From assembly GCA_048594865.1 (NCBI GenBank), contig JBMDWZ010000024.1, positions 1 to 48,304 on the forward strand: a stretch of DNA of 48,304 bases. The letters are read 5' to 3'. The notes beneath the pieces are model-generated. The model worked only from the letters and a program-made list of their open reading frames with translations, had not been told where the DNA came from and did no database searches. Origin of the DNA: CALKWS01 sp048594865 (lineage in GTDB: Bacteria; Actinomycetota; Actinomycetes; Actinomycetales; Beutenbergiaceae). Shown here piece after piece: positions 1 through 8,689 of the stretch. The position numbers were made by a program, and so were the translations under genes. Position 1 is the first letter of the stretch, and every line of letters begins with the position of its first letter.

Positions 1-418
1 CACCACGCACCGCACCCGCAGGGGCCGGCTTGCCGGGGGCCAGGCTGGCGGCCGGCATCTGCCCGGTGCCGGTCAATGAATCCAAGAGAGCCTGGGCATA
101 CACGGGGTCGTGGCAGGCGTCGTAGATCCACCGTTTGCCCAGAGTGCTGTGCTGGGCGGTGGTGACCAACGCGTCCTCCGGCACCCCCGCCAACGGCTTT
201 GACCGGTAGGTGAGCGGCAGGTGATACACCACCGGTTCGCTGCCGCTGGAATCCTCGACCAGGTGGGTCTCGATACCGACCTCACCAGCGGGGTCCTGCC
301 ACCGCAAACCCGCGATCCGGCGCAGCGAGGGCGTGCGGCCCTTGGCCGGGTACCAGCGCTGAGTCGCCACCCAACCGGGAAGGAAGTCGGGGAAGGGTGG
401 CCTCAGCGTCGGTGGCAT
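1..418 (-). CDS. mak: Maltokinase (partial, N-terminal part)
   Basis: The first 139 codons of a maltokinase (Mak/Pep2) are visible; the gene runs off the left edge. The enzyme phosphorylates maltose with ATP to maltose 1-phosphate, the donor used by GlgE. The N-terminal cap is recognisable from the QRWYPAKGR stretch near residue 20, VVYHLPLTYR near residue 63 and GKRWIYD near residue 93; the kinase core lies outside the window. The ATG shares its A with the TGA of treS (TGATG), so translation is probably coupled. The order glgE-treS-mak is the classical GlgE-pathway operon, and glgB might follow off the edge. Assignment rests on these N-terminal motifs and on the neighbours. Confidence 0.88.
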   Translation of the reverse strand, partial: MPPTLRPPFPDFLPGWVATQRWYPAKGRTPSLRRIAGLRWQDPAGEVGIETHLVEDSSGSEPVVYHLPLTYRSKPLAGVPEDALVTTAQHSTLGKRWIYDACHDPVYAQALLDSLTGTGQMPAASLAPGKPAPAGAVRG

Positions 419-2316
419 CAGTCCGCCTCGATCTGCAACCAGAAGAAGTCCCGGCTACCCAGGGTCAGAACCGCTTGGCCATCGCTGGCAGCGGGTTGCG
501 TGGAGGCGCCCCCGGTCGGGGAGGCGCCCCCGGTCGGGGTGGCGCCGCCGGTCGTGGTGGAGTCACCGGCCCGATCGCCCCCATTGGCCCGATCGGCCCC
601 ATCGCCCCCGTCTGCCCCATCCTCCTCGACGGCCACGCCACCGGCCTGATCAGAGTCAGCGGGAGCGGCACTAATGGCAGGAATCGTACTAATGGGCGGA
701 AACTCCGTCCCACCAAACACGTCCCGCACGCTCGCCCCCGCGAGCCCGGGCAACTGGATCGTCGCCGACCGTGGCGTGTTCGCCAGGTTCATCACACACA
801 GCATCGTCTCGGTCTCGTTGCGCCGCAGGAACGCCAGCACCGAGGAGTTATCGCTGGTCAACGCGAGGTAGTCCCCGTTGCCGAACACCGGGTGCTGCTT
901 GCGAACATCAAGGATTCCGCGGACCCAGTGCAGCAACGACGTCGGGATGGCCAGTTGTGCCTCGACGTTCACCGAGGAGTAGTGGTTGGTCAGCGACTGA
1001 ATCGTCGGCAGGTACAACTTGCCCGGGTCGGCCGTGGAGAACCCGGCATTGCGGTCGGGGTTCCACTGCATCGGAGTGCGCACCGCATCGCGGTCCGGGA
1101 GCCAAATGTTGTCTCCCATGCCGATCTCATCGCCGTAGTACAGGCACGGGCTACCCGGCAGGGACAGCAGCAGGGCGTGGGCGAGCTCGATCTCCGCCCG
1201 GGAGTTATCCAGCAGGGGCGACAGCCGCCGACGAATTCCCACGTTGGCGCGCATCCGCGGATCATCGGCATACCAGCCGTACATCGCCGCGCGTTCCTCG
1301 GTAGAGACCATCTCCAGGGTCAACTCATCGTGATTACGCAGGAACGTGCCCCACTGGGCGCCCTTGGGGATCGCAGGAGTGTCGGCGAGGATCTCGGTGA
1401 TCGCGTCGGCACGCTGCTCTCGAAGCGCGTAAAAGATCCGCGGCATCACCGGGAAGTGGAAGCACATGTGGCACTCGGGCCGCTCTTCGCTGCCGAAGTA
1501 CTCCACCACATCGTTGGGCCACTGGTTGGCCTCGGCGAGCATGATCCGACCCGGGAACTCGGTATCGACCATCTCGCGCACCTGGGCGAGGAAATCATGG
1601 GTGGCCGGCAGGTTCTCCCCGTTGGTGCCCTCTTCCTCAAAAAGGTAGGGAACGGCGTCGAGCCGGAAACCGTCCACACCGGTACGCATCCAGAACCGGA
1701 CGACGTCGAACATCGCCTCCCGTACCCGCTGGTTCTCGAAGTTCAGGTCGGGTTGGTGGGAGAAGACCCGGTGCCAGAAGACTTGCCGGCGCACCGGGTC
1801 GAAGGTCCAGTTGGAGGTTTCGGTGTCGACGAAGATGATCCGCGCGTCGGCGTACTTGGTGTCGTCGTCGCTCCAGACGTAGAAGTCCCCGTACGGCCCT
1901 TCAGGGTTGGCGCGCGAGGACTGGAACCACGGGTGGGAGTCTGAGGTGTGGTTCATCACGAGGTCGATGATCACCCTGATGCCGCGTTCGTGGGCGGCGT
2001 CCATGAGCTCGGTGAAGTCGTCGATGGTGCCGTAATCCCCGGCGACGGCGGTGTAATCGGCAACGTCGTAGCCGCCATCGCGGCCAGGGGAGGGGTAGAA
2101 CGGCGGGAGCCAGAGGCAGTCGATGCCCAACCAACTGAGGTAATCCAGGGAATCGATGAGGCCGCGCAAGTCCCCGGAGCCCGAGGCATTGGAGTCGTTG
2201 AAGGCACGCAGCAGCACCTCGTAGAACACCGCCGTCTGATACCAGTTCGGGTCATCGCTCAGACCCGGCCGGGAACCGGCCGAGGGCAGCGAGAACGTGC
2301 GCGGCGGGGCGGTCAT
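418..2316 (-). CDS. treS: Trehalose synthase (maltose alpha-D-glucosyltransferase)
   Basis: This 632-residue GH13 enzyme interconverts trehalose and maltose and so feeds maltose to maltokinase. The catalytic triad is visible: nucleophile Asp220 in FRLDAVPYL, acid/base Glu262 in LAEANQWP, and Asp330 in RNHDEL. The ATG at 2316 was chosen because it overlaps the glgE stop (ATGA); 24 codons of open frame upstream lie inside glgE. The oddity is near the C-terminus: about 69 residues of Gly/Ala/Asp/Thr/Pro low-complexity sequence (roughly 543-611) are inserted between GGTEFPPI and the final beta strand LTLGSRDFFWLQI. The insert is encoded by 9-bp and 18-bp tandem repeats. Function is secure; the effect of the insert is unknown. 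Confidence 0.95.
   Translation of the reverse strand: MTAPPRTFSLPSAGSRPGLSDDPNWYQTAVFYEVLLRAFNDSNASGSGDLRGLIDSLDYLSWLGIDCLWLPPFYPSPGRDGGYDVADYTAVAGDYGTIDDFTELMDAAHERGIRVIIDLVMNHTSDSHPWFQSSRANPEGPYGDFYVWSDDDTKYADARIIFVDTETSNWTFDPVRRQVFWHRVFSHQPDLNFENQRVREAMFDVVRFWMRTGVDGFRLDAVPYLFEEEGTNGENLPATHDFLAQVREMVDTEFPGRIMLAEANQWPNDVVEYFGSEERPECHMCFHFPVMPRIFYALREQRADAITEILADTPAIPKGAQWGTFLRNHDELTLEMVSTEERAAMYGWYADDPRMRANVGIRRRLSPLLDNSRAEIELAHALLLSLPGSPCLYYGDEIGMGDNIWLPDRDAVRTPMQWNPDRNAGFSTADPGKLYLPTIQSLTNHYSSVNVEAQLAIPTSLLHWVRGILDVRKQHPVFGNGDYLALTSDNSSVLAFLRRNETETMLCVMNLANTPRSATIQLPGLAGASVRDVFGGTEFPPISTIPAISAAPADSDQAGGVAVEEDGADGGDGADRANGGDRAGDSTTTGGATPTGGASPTGGASTQPAASDGQAVLTLGSRDFFWLQIEAD
505..558. repeat. 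18-bp tandem repeat, three copies, inside treS
   Basis: Three successive 18-bp units start at 505, 523 and 541. The first two differ at one base; the third has a few changes. In the treS frame each unit encodes a hexapeptide of the type [TS][PT]TGGA, inside the low-complexity C-terminal insert. The length is a multiple of three, so copy-number change would keep the frame. Confidence 0.85.
570..623. repeat. 9-bp degenerate tandem repeat, six copies, inside treS
   Basis: Six adjacent 9-bp units of the form CCC[CG]ATCGN lie directly beside the 18-bp repeat. In the treS frame they encode tripeptides GAD, GGD, GAD, RAN, GGD and RAG. They form the acidic, glycine-rich half of the insert. Confidence 0.75.
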
Positions 2317-4328
2317 GTCGCGCTCACGCTGATGATGTGGGCGCACCGGCCAAACGGGTTGAGATTGACGTAGGGCCGGGAGTCCCACGCGTAAGTTTCA
2401 CCGGTCAGTTCGTCGTGGGCGCGGAAGGTGGCATCCGGCGCCAGGCCCAGTGCTTGCATGTCCAACTCCAGATGTGCCCCGCGGGAGGAGAACGGATCGA
2501 TATTGACCACCACGATCACCACATCATCGGTGCCCGCGGCACTGTGCTGGGCAGCCAGGCGTTTGGAGAAGCAGAACGTGGCATCGTCGGTGCTGGTGTG
2601 CACGGTGACGTTGCGCAGTTGCTGCAGGGCCGGATGATCGCGGCGGATCTGATTCAGGTGCGTGATCAGGTCGGTGAGACCGTACTCGGCCTTCGCCGCG
2701 TCCCAGTCGCGAGGCTTGTACTCGTACTTCTCGTTGTCGATCTGCTCCTGAGCTCCGGGGCGGGCGATGTGCTCGGCGAGCTCATACCCGGCGTAGACGC
2801 CCCAGGTGGGTGATCCGGTCGCGGCCAGCACCGCGCGGATCGCGAACGCCGCCTGCCCGCCCTGCTGCATGTAGGGGGTGAGGATGTCATGAGTGGTGGG
2901 CCAGAAACTTGGCCGCATCACCGCCGCCGAGTCGTGGGCAACCTCGGTGAAGTACTCGGCCAGTTCTTCCTTGGTGTTGCGCCACGTGAAGTAGGTGTAG
3001 GACTGGTGGAATCCCACAGCGCCGAGGGTCTGCATCATCGCCGGCTTGGTGAACGCTTCGGACAGGAAGATCACCTCGGGGTGCTTGGCCCGGAACTCGG
3101 CGAGGATCTCCTCCCAGAAAGACACCGGTTTGGTGTGCGGGTTATCCACCCGAAACGCGGTAACCCCGTGGTCGATCCAGACCTGCAGCATGTCCCGCAC
3201 GGCCGCATAGATGCCGGGGTAGTCGTTATCGAAGTTCAGGGGGTAGATGTCCTGGTACTTCTTCGGCGGGTTCTCGGCATAAGCGATGGTGCCATCGGCG
3301 CGCTGGGTGAACCACTGCGGATGCTCGGTCACCCAGGGGTGGTCGGGGGAGGCCTGCAGGGCGATATCCAGGGCCACCTCCAGGCCGAGTTCCTTGGCGC
3401 GGGCCACGAAGAAGTCGAAGTCCTCAAACGTGCCCAGGTCGGGGTGAATCGCATCGTGACCGCCGTCGGCCGAGCCGATCCCGTAGGGCGACCCGGGGTC
3501 ACCGGGCTCGGTGGTGAGGGTGTTGTTGCGGCCCTTACGGTTCGTGGTTCCGATCGGGTGAATCGGGGTGAGATAGGCGATGTCGAACCCCATCTCAGCG
3601 ATCGCGGGCAGTCGCTCGGCGGCGGTGCGCAGCGTCCCCGAGGTCCACTCACCGGTCTTCGGGTTCTTCACCGCACCTTCGGAGCGCGGGAAGAACTCAT
3701 ACCAAGCGCCGAAGAGCGCCAGCGGCCGGTCCACTTCCAGGGCGTAAGTGGCCGACGGCGACACGTACTCCCGTAGCGGATGTCGCCTGAGCAGGTCCAC
3801 CACGTCGGGCGCGGTACCGGCCGCTAACCGTGCCAGGGCCGGGCGCGAGGTATCCGATAGGCCCTTGATCGCGGCCTTGATGGTGGTGGCGTCGGCCGAC
3901 TCAAGGTCGACACCCTCCAGTACCCGCTTCAACACCAAGGCGCCTTCGGTGAGCATCAGTTCGGTGTCCACATCGGCGTGCACCTTGATGGTGGCGTCGT
4001 GGTGCCAGGTGCCGTACGGATCGGACCAACCCTCCACGCGGAAGGTCCAGCGGCCCAGGGCATCGGGCACCACGGTGGCTTCGAAAAGATCGTTGCCGGG
4101 GGAGACGTCCACCATCGGCAGCCGCGAGTGTTCCACGCCGTCGGGGTCGATGAGGACGGCGGTCGCGGCCACCGCGTCGTGGCCTTCGCGGAATACCGTG
4201 GCTCGGATCGGCAATGCTTCACCGATCACGGCTTTGGACGGCCAGCGGCCGCCCTCCACGGACGGGCTGACGTTGCGCACCGGGATTCGGCCTAAGGGGG
4301 CATGGGGTGTGGGCTGAGGTGTACTCAC
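2313..4328 (-). CDS. glgE: Alpha-1,4-glucan:maltose-1-phosphate maltosyltransferase
   Basis: GlgE extends alpha-1,4-glucans with maltosyl units from maltose 1-phosphate. The 671-residue length is normal for the family. The N-terminal beta domain (about 1-200) precedes a GH13 barrel with nucleophile Asp395 in FRVDNPHTKP and general acid Glu424 in FLSEAFTKP, both family signatures. It starts at GTG 4328, with TAGGTT 6 nt upstream, suggesting a leaderless transcript. It heads the operon glgE-treS-mak and is divergent from glgP, so glucan building and phosphorolysis are controlled from one short intergenic region. Its last four bases overlap the treS start. Confidence 0.96.
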   Translation of the reverse strand: MSTPQPTPHAPLGRIPVRNVSPSVEGGRWPSKAVIGEALPIRATVFREGHDAVAATAVLIDPDGVEHSRLPMVDVSPGNDLFEATVVPDALGRWTFRVEGWSDPYGTWHHDATIKVHADVDTELMLTEGALVLKRVLEGVDLESADATTIKAAIKGLSDTSRPALARLAAGTAPDVVDLLRRHPLREYVSPSATYALEVDRPLALFGAWYEFFPRSEGAVKNPKTGEWTSGTLRTAAERLPAIAEMGFDIAYLTPIHPIGTTNRKGRNNTLTTEPGDPGSPYGIGSADGGHDAIHPDLGTFEDFDFFVARAKELGLEVALDIALQASPDHPWVTEHPQWFTQRADGTIAYAENPPKKYQDIYPLNFDNDYPGIYAAVRDMLQVWIDHGVTAFRVDNPHTKPVSFWEEILAEFRAKHPEVIFLSEAFTKPAMMQTLGAVGFHQSYTYFTWRNTKEELAEYFTEVAHDSAAVMRPSFWPTTHDILTPYMQQGGQAAFAIRAVLAATGSPTWGVYAGYELAEHIARPGAQEQIDNEKYEYKPRDWDAAKAEYGLTDLITHLNQIRRDHPALQQLRNVTVHTSTDDATFCFSKRLAAQHSAAGTDDVVIVVVNIDPFSSRGAHLELDMQALGLAPDATFRAHDELTGETYAWDSRPYVNLNPFGRCAHIISVSAT

Positions 4329-4396
4329 AATCCGAACCTACCGACAAGCGCCGGGTCTCGGCATGCGGAGCGTGAAAATGGTTATGCTCACGTCTC
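4329..4396. promoter_or_regulatory. Divergent leaderless promoters of glgE and glgP
   Basis: This 68-bp gap separates the two GTG starts. On the minus strand TAGGTT (4335-4340) lies 6 nt before the glgE GTG. On the plus strand TATGCT (4383-4388) lies 8 nt before the glgP GTG. Neither has a Shine-Dalgarno sequence or a good -35 hexamer. Both fit the actinobacterial leaderless arrangement, in which transcription starts at the initiation codon. This is inferred from spacing alone. Confidence 0.55.
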
Positions 4397-6988
4397 GTGA
4401 GAGCTATCCGTCGTTTCACCGTACGCAACGTGCTGCCGGAGGCCATCTCGGCCCTCGATTCCCTTGCTGTGAACCTGCGTTGGTCATGGCACGAACCCAC
4501 CCGCGACGTCTTCCGGTCCATCGACCCGGCACGCTTCGACGCCGCCCACGGTGACCCCGTCGCGCTCTTGGGTTCCACGCCGCCCAAACGCCTCGCCGAA
4601 CTCGCCGCCGATGGGGCCTACGTGCAGCGCGTGCAGACTCTGGCGCGCGACCTGCACGACTACCTCGATGCCCCCCGCTGGTACCAGGAGGAAGCGCAGC
4701 GGCGCTCGCAGTCTGGCCAGGATGCGCTGCCGGACGCGGTGGCCTACTTCTCCGCCGAGTTCGGGATCACCGCGGCCCTGCCGCAGTACTCCGGCGGTCT
4801 GGGAATCCTCGCCGGTGACCACCTCAAGAGCGCATCTGACCTCGGGGTGCCGATCATCGGCGTCGGGCTGTTGTACGGGGCCGGGTATTTCCGGCAGTCC
4901 CTGACCCGCGATGGTTGGCAGCACGAGACCTACCCGGTGCTCGACCCGGACAACCTGCCGCTGACGCTGCTGCGGGAAGCCGACGGAACCCCGGCGCAGA
5001 TCAGCCTGTCGCTGCCCGGCGGACGGACCCTGAACGCCCAGATCTGGCGGGCCGACGTGGGCCGAGTGCCGCTGTTGTTGCTGGACTCCAACGTGATCGG
5101 CAATGACGACGCCGCCCGCAAGGTCACCGACCGCCTCTACGGCGGCACCCCCGAGCACCGACTGCAGCAAGAGCTGCTCCTTGGGATGGGCGGGGTGAAG
5201 GCGCTGCGCACCTACGCACGGTTGGCCGGAACTCCGGAGCCCGAGGTGTTCCACTGCAACGAGGGTCACGCCGGGTTCCTGGGAATTGAACGGATCCGCG
5301 AACTCATCGAATCCGATGGCCTGAGCTGGTCCGCGGCGCTTGAAGCCACGCGATCGGGCACGGTGTTCACCACTCACACGCCAGTGCCAGCAGGTATCGA
5401 CCGGTTCGGTGCCGACCTCATCACCCAGTACTTCGGCCACAGCAACCCGATCCCCGGCATCGACGTCAACGATGTGCTCGCCCTCGGTCGCGAGGACTAC
5501 GACGGCGGTGAGGCGAACGTGTTCAACATGGCCGTCATGGGCCTGCGGATGGCCAAGTACGCCAACGGTGTGGCGGCGCTGCACGGTGAAGTGTCCCGGG
5601 GGATGTTCGCCCAATTGTGGCCAGGCTTTGCGACCTCGGAAGTGCCGATTACCTCGGTCACCAATGGTGTGCACGGGCCCACCTGGACCGATCCGGTGTT
5701 CGCCGCCGCACAGGTTAAGGCGTTCAGCGCCGAACAGATCGCTGACGGCAGCGGGTGGCTCACCGATCAGATCGACAACACCGCCTTGTGGGAGTTGCGG
5801 CGCGAGATGCGGGTGCGGCTGGTGACCGACGCCCGTGAGCGCGTGCGCAAGTCTTGGCTGCGGCGTGGTGCTTCCCCGGCCGAACTCGGCTGGGTGGACA
5901 GCATCTTGGACCCCGACGTGCTCACCATTGGGTTCGCTCGCCGGGTACCCACCTACAAGCGCCTGACGTTGATGTTGCGTGACCCGGAACGGCTGAAGGC
6001 GCTGCTCACCGACCCCGAGCGCCCGGTGCAGATCCTCGTTGCCGGTAAGTCCCACCCGGCCGACGAACAGGGCGTGGGGCTGATCCAGAAGCTCGTGCAG
6101 TTCGCCGATAGTGCCGAGGTGCGCCACCGGATCGTGTTCCTGCCGAACTACGACATCGAGATGGCTCAGCGTTTGTATCCGGGTACCGATGTGTGGTTGA
6201 ACAACCCGTTGCGGCCGCTGGAAGCATGCGGCACGTCGGGAATGAAAGCCGCGCTCAACGGATCGTTGAACCTGTCCATCCTCGATGGCTGGTGGGATGA
6301 GATGTACGACGGCCAGAACGGCTGGGCGATCCCGACCGCGGACGGCGTGGAGGATCCCGACCGGCGTGACGATCTGGAATCGGCGGCGTTGTACGACCTG
6401 CTGGAAAAGACCGTGGTGCCCAGGTACTACGACCGAACCGACGGCGTGCCCGCGCACTGGCTGGAGATGGTCCGCCACACCTTGTCCACCCTGGGCCCCA
6501 AGGTGCAGGCGACCCGCATGGTGCGCCAGTACGTCACCGAGCTGTACACGCCCACCGCGGTGGCCGCTCGGCAAATGGACGGGCCGGGACACACCGGCGC
6601 GGTGGAGTTCGCCGATTTTAAGAACCGACTGCGCGGCGCCTGGGGCGGGGTGCGGGTGGATCACGTGGAGTCCTCCGGGGTGGCCGATGTGGTCAAGGTC
6701 GGTGATGAGGTGGTGGTGAACGCCTTCGTCTCCCTGGGCGAGTTGGCACCTACGGACGTCGAGGTTCAGGTGATCTACGGCCGGGTGACCGAGTCCGATG
6801 ACCTGGAGGACTTTGAGACCGCAGAGTTGTCCCTGGATGAGAGTTATGAGCAGGGGCGGCACAAGTTCACGCGCGCCTTTGCCCTCAGCCAATCCGGCCC
6901 GTTCGGATACACCGTGCGGATCGTCCCGAAGCATGAGGCGCTGGCCGCGGCCACCGAACTGGGGTTGGTGGCATCGGTCGATTCATGA
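4397..6988 (+). CDS. glgP: Alpha-glucan phosphorylase (DUF3417 type)
   Basis: This 863-residue GT35 phosphorylase releases glucose 1-phosphate from glycogen or maltodextrins. The N-terminal DUF3417 domain begins with NLRWSWHEPT (about 28-37), typical of the actinobacterial and archaeal short-form family. The pyridoxal-phosphate lysine is Lys617 in GTSGMKAALNG. LGILAGDHLKSASDLG near residue 135 is also a family motif. The GTG at 4397 is the natural start: TATGCT stands 8 nt upstream and the glgE divergence limits any extension. The gene overlaps the downstream HIT gene by four bases. Confidence 0.93.
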   Translation: MRAIRRFTVRNVLPEAISALDSLAVNLRWSWHEPTRDVFRSIDPARFDAAHGDPVALLGSTPPKRLAELAADGAYVQRVQTLARDLHDYLDAPRWYQEEAQRRSQSGQDALPDAVAYFSAEFGITAALPQYSGGLGILAGDHLKSASDLGVPIIGVGLLYGAGYFRQSLTRDGWQHETYPVLDPDNLPLTLLREADGTPAQISLSLPGGRTLNAQIWRADVGRVPLLLLDSNVIGNDDAARKVTDRLYGGTPEHRLQQELLLGMGGVKALRTYARLAGTPEPEVFHCNEGHAGFLGIERIRELIESDGLSWSAALEATRSGTVFTTHTPVPAGIDRFGADLITQYFGHSNPIPGIDVNDVLALGREDYDGGEANVFNMAVMGLRMAKYANGVAALHGEVSRGMFAQLWPGFATSEVPITSVTNGVHGPTWTDPVFAAAQVKAFSAEQIADGSGWLTDQIDNTALWELRREMRVRLVTDARERVRKSWLRRGASPAELGWVDSILDPDVLTIGFARRVPTYKRLTLMLRDPERLKALLTDPERPVQILVAGKSHPADEQGVGLIQKLVQFADSAEVRHRIVFLPNYDIEMAQRLYPGTDVWLNNPLRPLEACGTSGMKAALNGSLNLSILDGWWDEMYDGQNGWAIPTADGVEDPDRRDDLESAALYDLLEKTVVPRYYDRTDGVPAHWLEMVRHTLSTLGPKVQATRMVRQYVTELYTPTAVAARQMDGPGHTGAVEFADFKNRLRGAWGGVRVDHVESSGVADVVKVGDEVVVNAFVSLGELAPTDVEVQVIYGRVTESDDLEDFETAELSLDESYEQGRHKFTRAFALSQSGPFGYTVRIVPKHEALAAATELGLVASVDS

Positions 6989-7326
6989 CGAACGCTTATG
7001 CCGGCAATGACTTCTATTGCGATGTGGCCATCCCACGCCGTGAACCACTCGAAGTGGTCTTCGAGGATGAGTATGTCCTTGCCTACCACCACACCCGCCC
7101 GTTCTGGGCGGTGCACATCGTGGTGGTGCCCAAACAGCACATCGACTCACTACTGACGCTGCATGGGGACGATCTTGCGGGACGGTTGCTCGCCGTCGTG
7201 CAGGATGTGGCTGCCACCGTGCTGGCCGATCACGGGGCCGCCGCGGTGACCACGAACCTGGGTGAGTATCAGGATTCCAAGCACCTGCACGTACATGTGC
7301 ACAGCGGCGCCCAGCGCGCTGCCTGA
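6985..7326 (+). CDS. HIT family (histidine triad) nucleotide-binding protein
   Basis: This 113-residue HINT-like protein probably hydrolyses nucleoside phosphoramidates or similar nucleotide conjugates. The C-terminal histidine triad HLHVHVHSG (about 100-108) matches the HxHxHxx signature, and VVVPKQHI near residue 48 is the usual strand before it. The ATG overlaps the glgP stop (ATGA), so the two are translationally coupled. Length is normal for the family. No specific physiological substrate can be assigned. Confidence 0.9.
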   Translation: MTNAYAGNDFYCDVAIPRREPLEVVFEDEYVLAYHHTRPFWAVHIVVVPKQHIDSLLTLHGDDLAGRLLAVVQDVAATVLADHGAAAVTTNLGEYQDSKHLHVHVHSGAQRAA

Positions 7327-7382
7327 TCTGGCGCCACACCCCACTGCTACGCGACGCCGGAGTGACGGGCGTGGCGGATGGT

Positions 7383-7405
7383 TTAGACGGTTAGAATTGG
7401 TCTAA
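7383..7405 (+). promoter_or_regulatory. Leaderless promoter with a dyad at the phosphatase start
   Basis: TAGAAT (7392-7397) lies 7 nt before the ATG at 7405, with no Shine-Dalgarno sequence, so the transcript is probably leaderless. An inverted repeat, TTAGAC (7383-7388) and GTCTAA (7400-7405), brackets the hexamer with an 11-nt centre. It could be an operator covering the -10 and the start codon. Confidence 0.45.
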
Positions 7406-8133
7406 TGGCTACCGTCATCCTGGTGCGGCACGGCCGCTCGAGCGCCAACGTCAGCGGAACACTCGCAGGCCGCCTGCCCGGCGTAGAACTCGATGAGGCC
7501 GGTCTGGAGCAGGCAGCCAACGTCGGGAGCCGGTTGGCCCCCGTGCCGCTGGCCGGGATCATCACCAGCCCCCTGACCCGCTGCGAACAGACCGCCGCGG
7601 CGATCGCCCAACAGCAGCCCGCCTCACCCGCCACCGGCGTCGAAGAGGACCTCATCGAATGCGACTACGGCCAATGGCAGGGCCGTGCGCTCAAGGATTT
7701 GGCCGGTGAGGACCTGTGGGCGGTGGTGCAGCGCCAGCCCTCGGCCGCGATCTTCCCGGGCGGGGAGTCCCTGGCCGCGATGCAAGCGCGCAGTGTCGCG
7801 GCCGTGCGTCGACACGATGCCGCATTCGAGGCAGAGCACGGGAAGAACGCCGTCTGGGTCGCGGTGAGCCACGGGGACCTCATCAAGTCGATCCTCGCCG
7901 ATGCCCTGGGGCAACACCTGGACCACTTTCAGCGGATCATGGTGGATCCGGCCTCGGTCTCGATCGTGCGGTACACCGGCGAGCGGCCCTACGTGCTGAC
8001 CATGAATTCCAGCTCCCAAGATCTGAGCTGGCTCGCGGGTACCGACGCCGGCGCCGGCGCTCAGGTCGGCGGTGGCGCTGGCCCCGGAACAACCACCCAG
8101 GCCCATCCCACCGACTCCAGAGAAGGCGCCTAA
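7405..8133 (+). CDS. Histidine phosphatase family protein (MSMEG_4193-type phosphomutase)
   Basis: This 242-residue protein belongs to the phosphoglycerate-mutase-like histidine phosphatases. The catalytic motif LVRHGRSSAN is at about 6-15 with the phospho-acceptor His in RHG; the second conserved His is in AVSHGDLIKS near residue 155. The C-terminal 30 residues are a Gly/Ala-rich tail. The order phosphatase, DUF3090, SCO1664 is a conserved actinobacterial block, which identifies the MSMEG_4193 subfamily. The substrate is not known. The stop lies one base before the DUF3090 start. Confidence 0.88.
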   Translation: MATVILVRHGRSSANVSGTLAGRLPGVELDEAGLEQAANVGSRLAPVPLAGIITSPLTRCEQTAAAIAQQQPASPATGVEEDLIECDYGQWQGRALKDLAGEDLWAVVQRQPSAAIFPGGESLAAMQARSVAAVRRHDAAFEAEHGKNAVWVAVSHGDLIKSILADALGQHLDHFQRIMVDPASVSIVRYTGERPYVLTMNSSSQDLSWLAGTDAGAGAQVGGGAGPGTTTQAHPTDSREGA

Positions 8134-8134
8134 C

Positions 8135-8689
8135 ATGAGTGCTGTGTCCGTCCACGAATTCGACTGGCCAGACCGGTTCGTCACCGGAACCATCGGTGAG
8201 CCCGGTGCGCGTACCTTCTACCTGCAGGCCCGCGACCGGGACAACGTGGTGAGCGTGGCCCTGGAGAAGCAGCAGTGCGCGGCGTTGGCCGACCGGCTCG
8301 ATGAGGTCCTCGATGAGCTGCGGGACGCCCCCGATAACCCCTACAGCGTTCCCGACGTGGCACCGGCCGGGCTGACCGACTCCGGCGAACTGGACCAACC
8401 GGTGCAAGAGATTTTCCGGGTCGGAGTGATCACCCTGGGTTGGGATCCGTCCAGTTCCCAGATCGTGATCGAAGCGGCAGCGATGGGCGAGGTCGACGCC
8501 GAAACCCTCGAGCCCCTCGACGCCGAGCCGCAGGAGTCCTTGTTGGTGCGGATCCCGGTGGGCAGCGCTCGGGCGTTCAGTGACCGAACCCGCCAGATCG
8601 TCAACGCCGGCCGGCCCGTGTGTCTGCTGTGCGGCGAACCGAAGGACGATGACAACCACGTGTGTGACCTCTCCGACGGGCTTTTGTGA
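8135..8689 (+). CDS. DUF3090 family protein
   Basis: This 184-residue cytoplasmic protein of the actinobacterial DUF3090 family has no established function. The ATG at 8135 was preferred to an in-frame ATG 63 bases upstream, because it follows the previous stop by one base and the DUF3090 homology begins here (EFDWPDRFVTG). The C-terminus carries CLLCGEPKDDDNHVC (about 166-180), which resembles a small zinc site built from three cysteines and a histidine. It sits between the phosphatase and the SCO1664 gene and overlaps the latter by four bases, so the three are probably made together. Confidence 0.88.
   Translation: MSAVSVHEFDWPDRFVTGTIGEPGARTFYLQARDRDNVVSVALEKQQCAALADRLDEVLDELRDAPDNPYSVPDVAPAGLTDSGELDQPVQEIFRVGVITLGWDPSSSQIVIEAAAMGEVDAETLEPLDAEPQESLLVRIPVGSARAFSDRTRQIVNAGRPVCLLCGEPKDDDNHVCDLSDGLL

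Noticed and set aside
505..623. CRISPR-like array
   Set aside because: The 18-bp and 9-bp units are contiguous without spacers and are in frame inside treS.
397..1944. A 515-codon plus-strand frame with a collagen-like GAPGRGG/GPIGPI segment opposite treS
   Set aside because: The collagen-like pattern is the antisense reading of the treS repeats. TreS catalytic residues on the other strand are intact.
4484..6934. An 816-codon open frame on the minus strand opposite glgP
   Set aside because: It is a shadow of the GC-rich glgP codons; the translation is low-complexity and lacks any family motif, while the plus strand carries all phosphorylase signatures.
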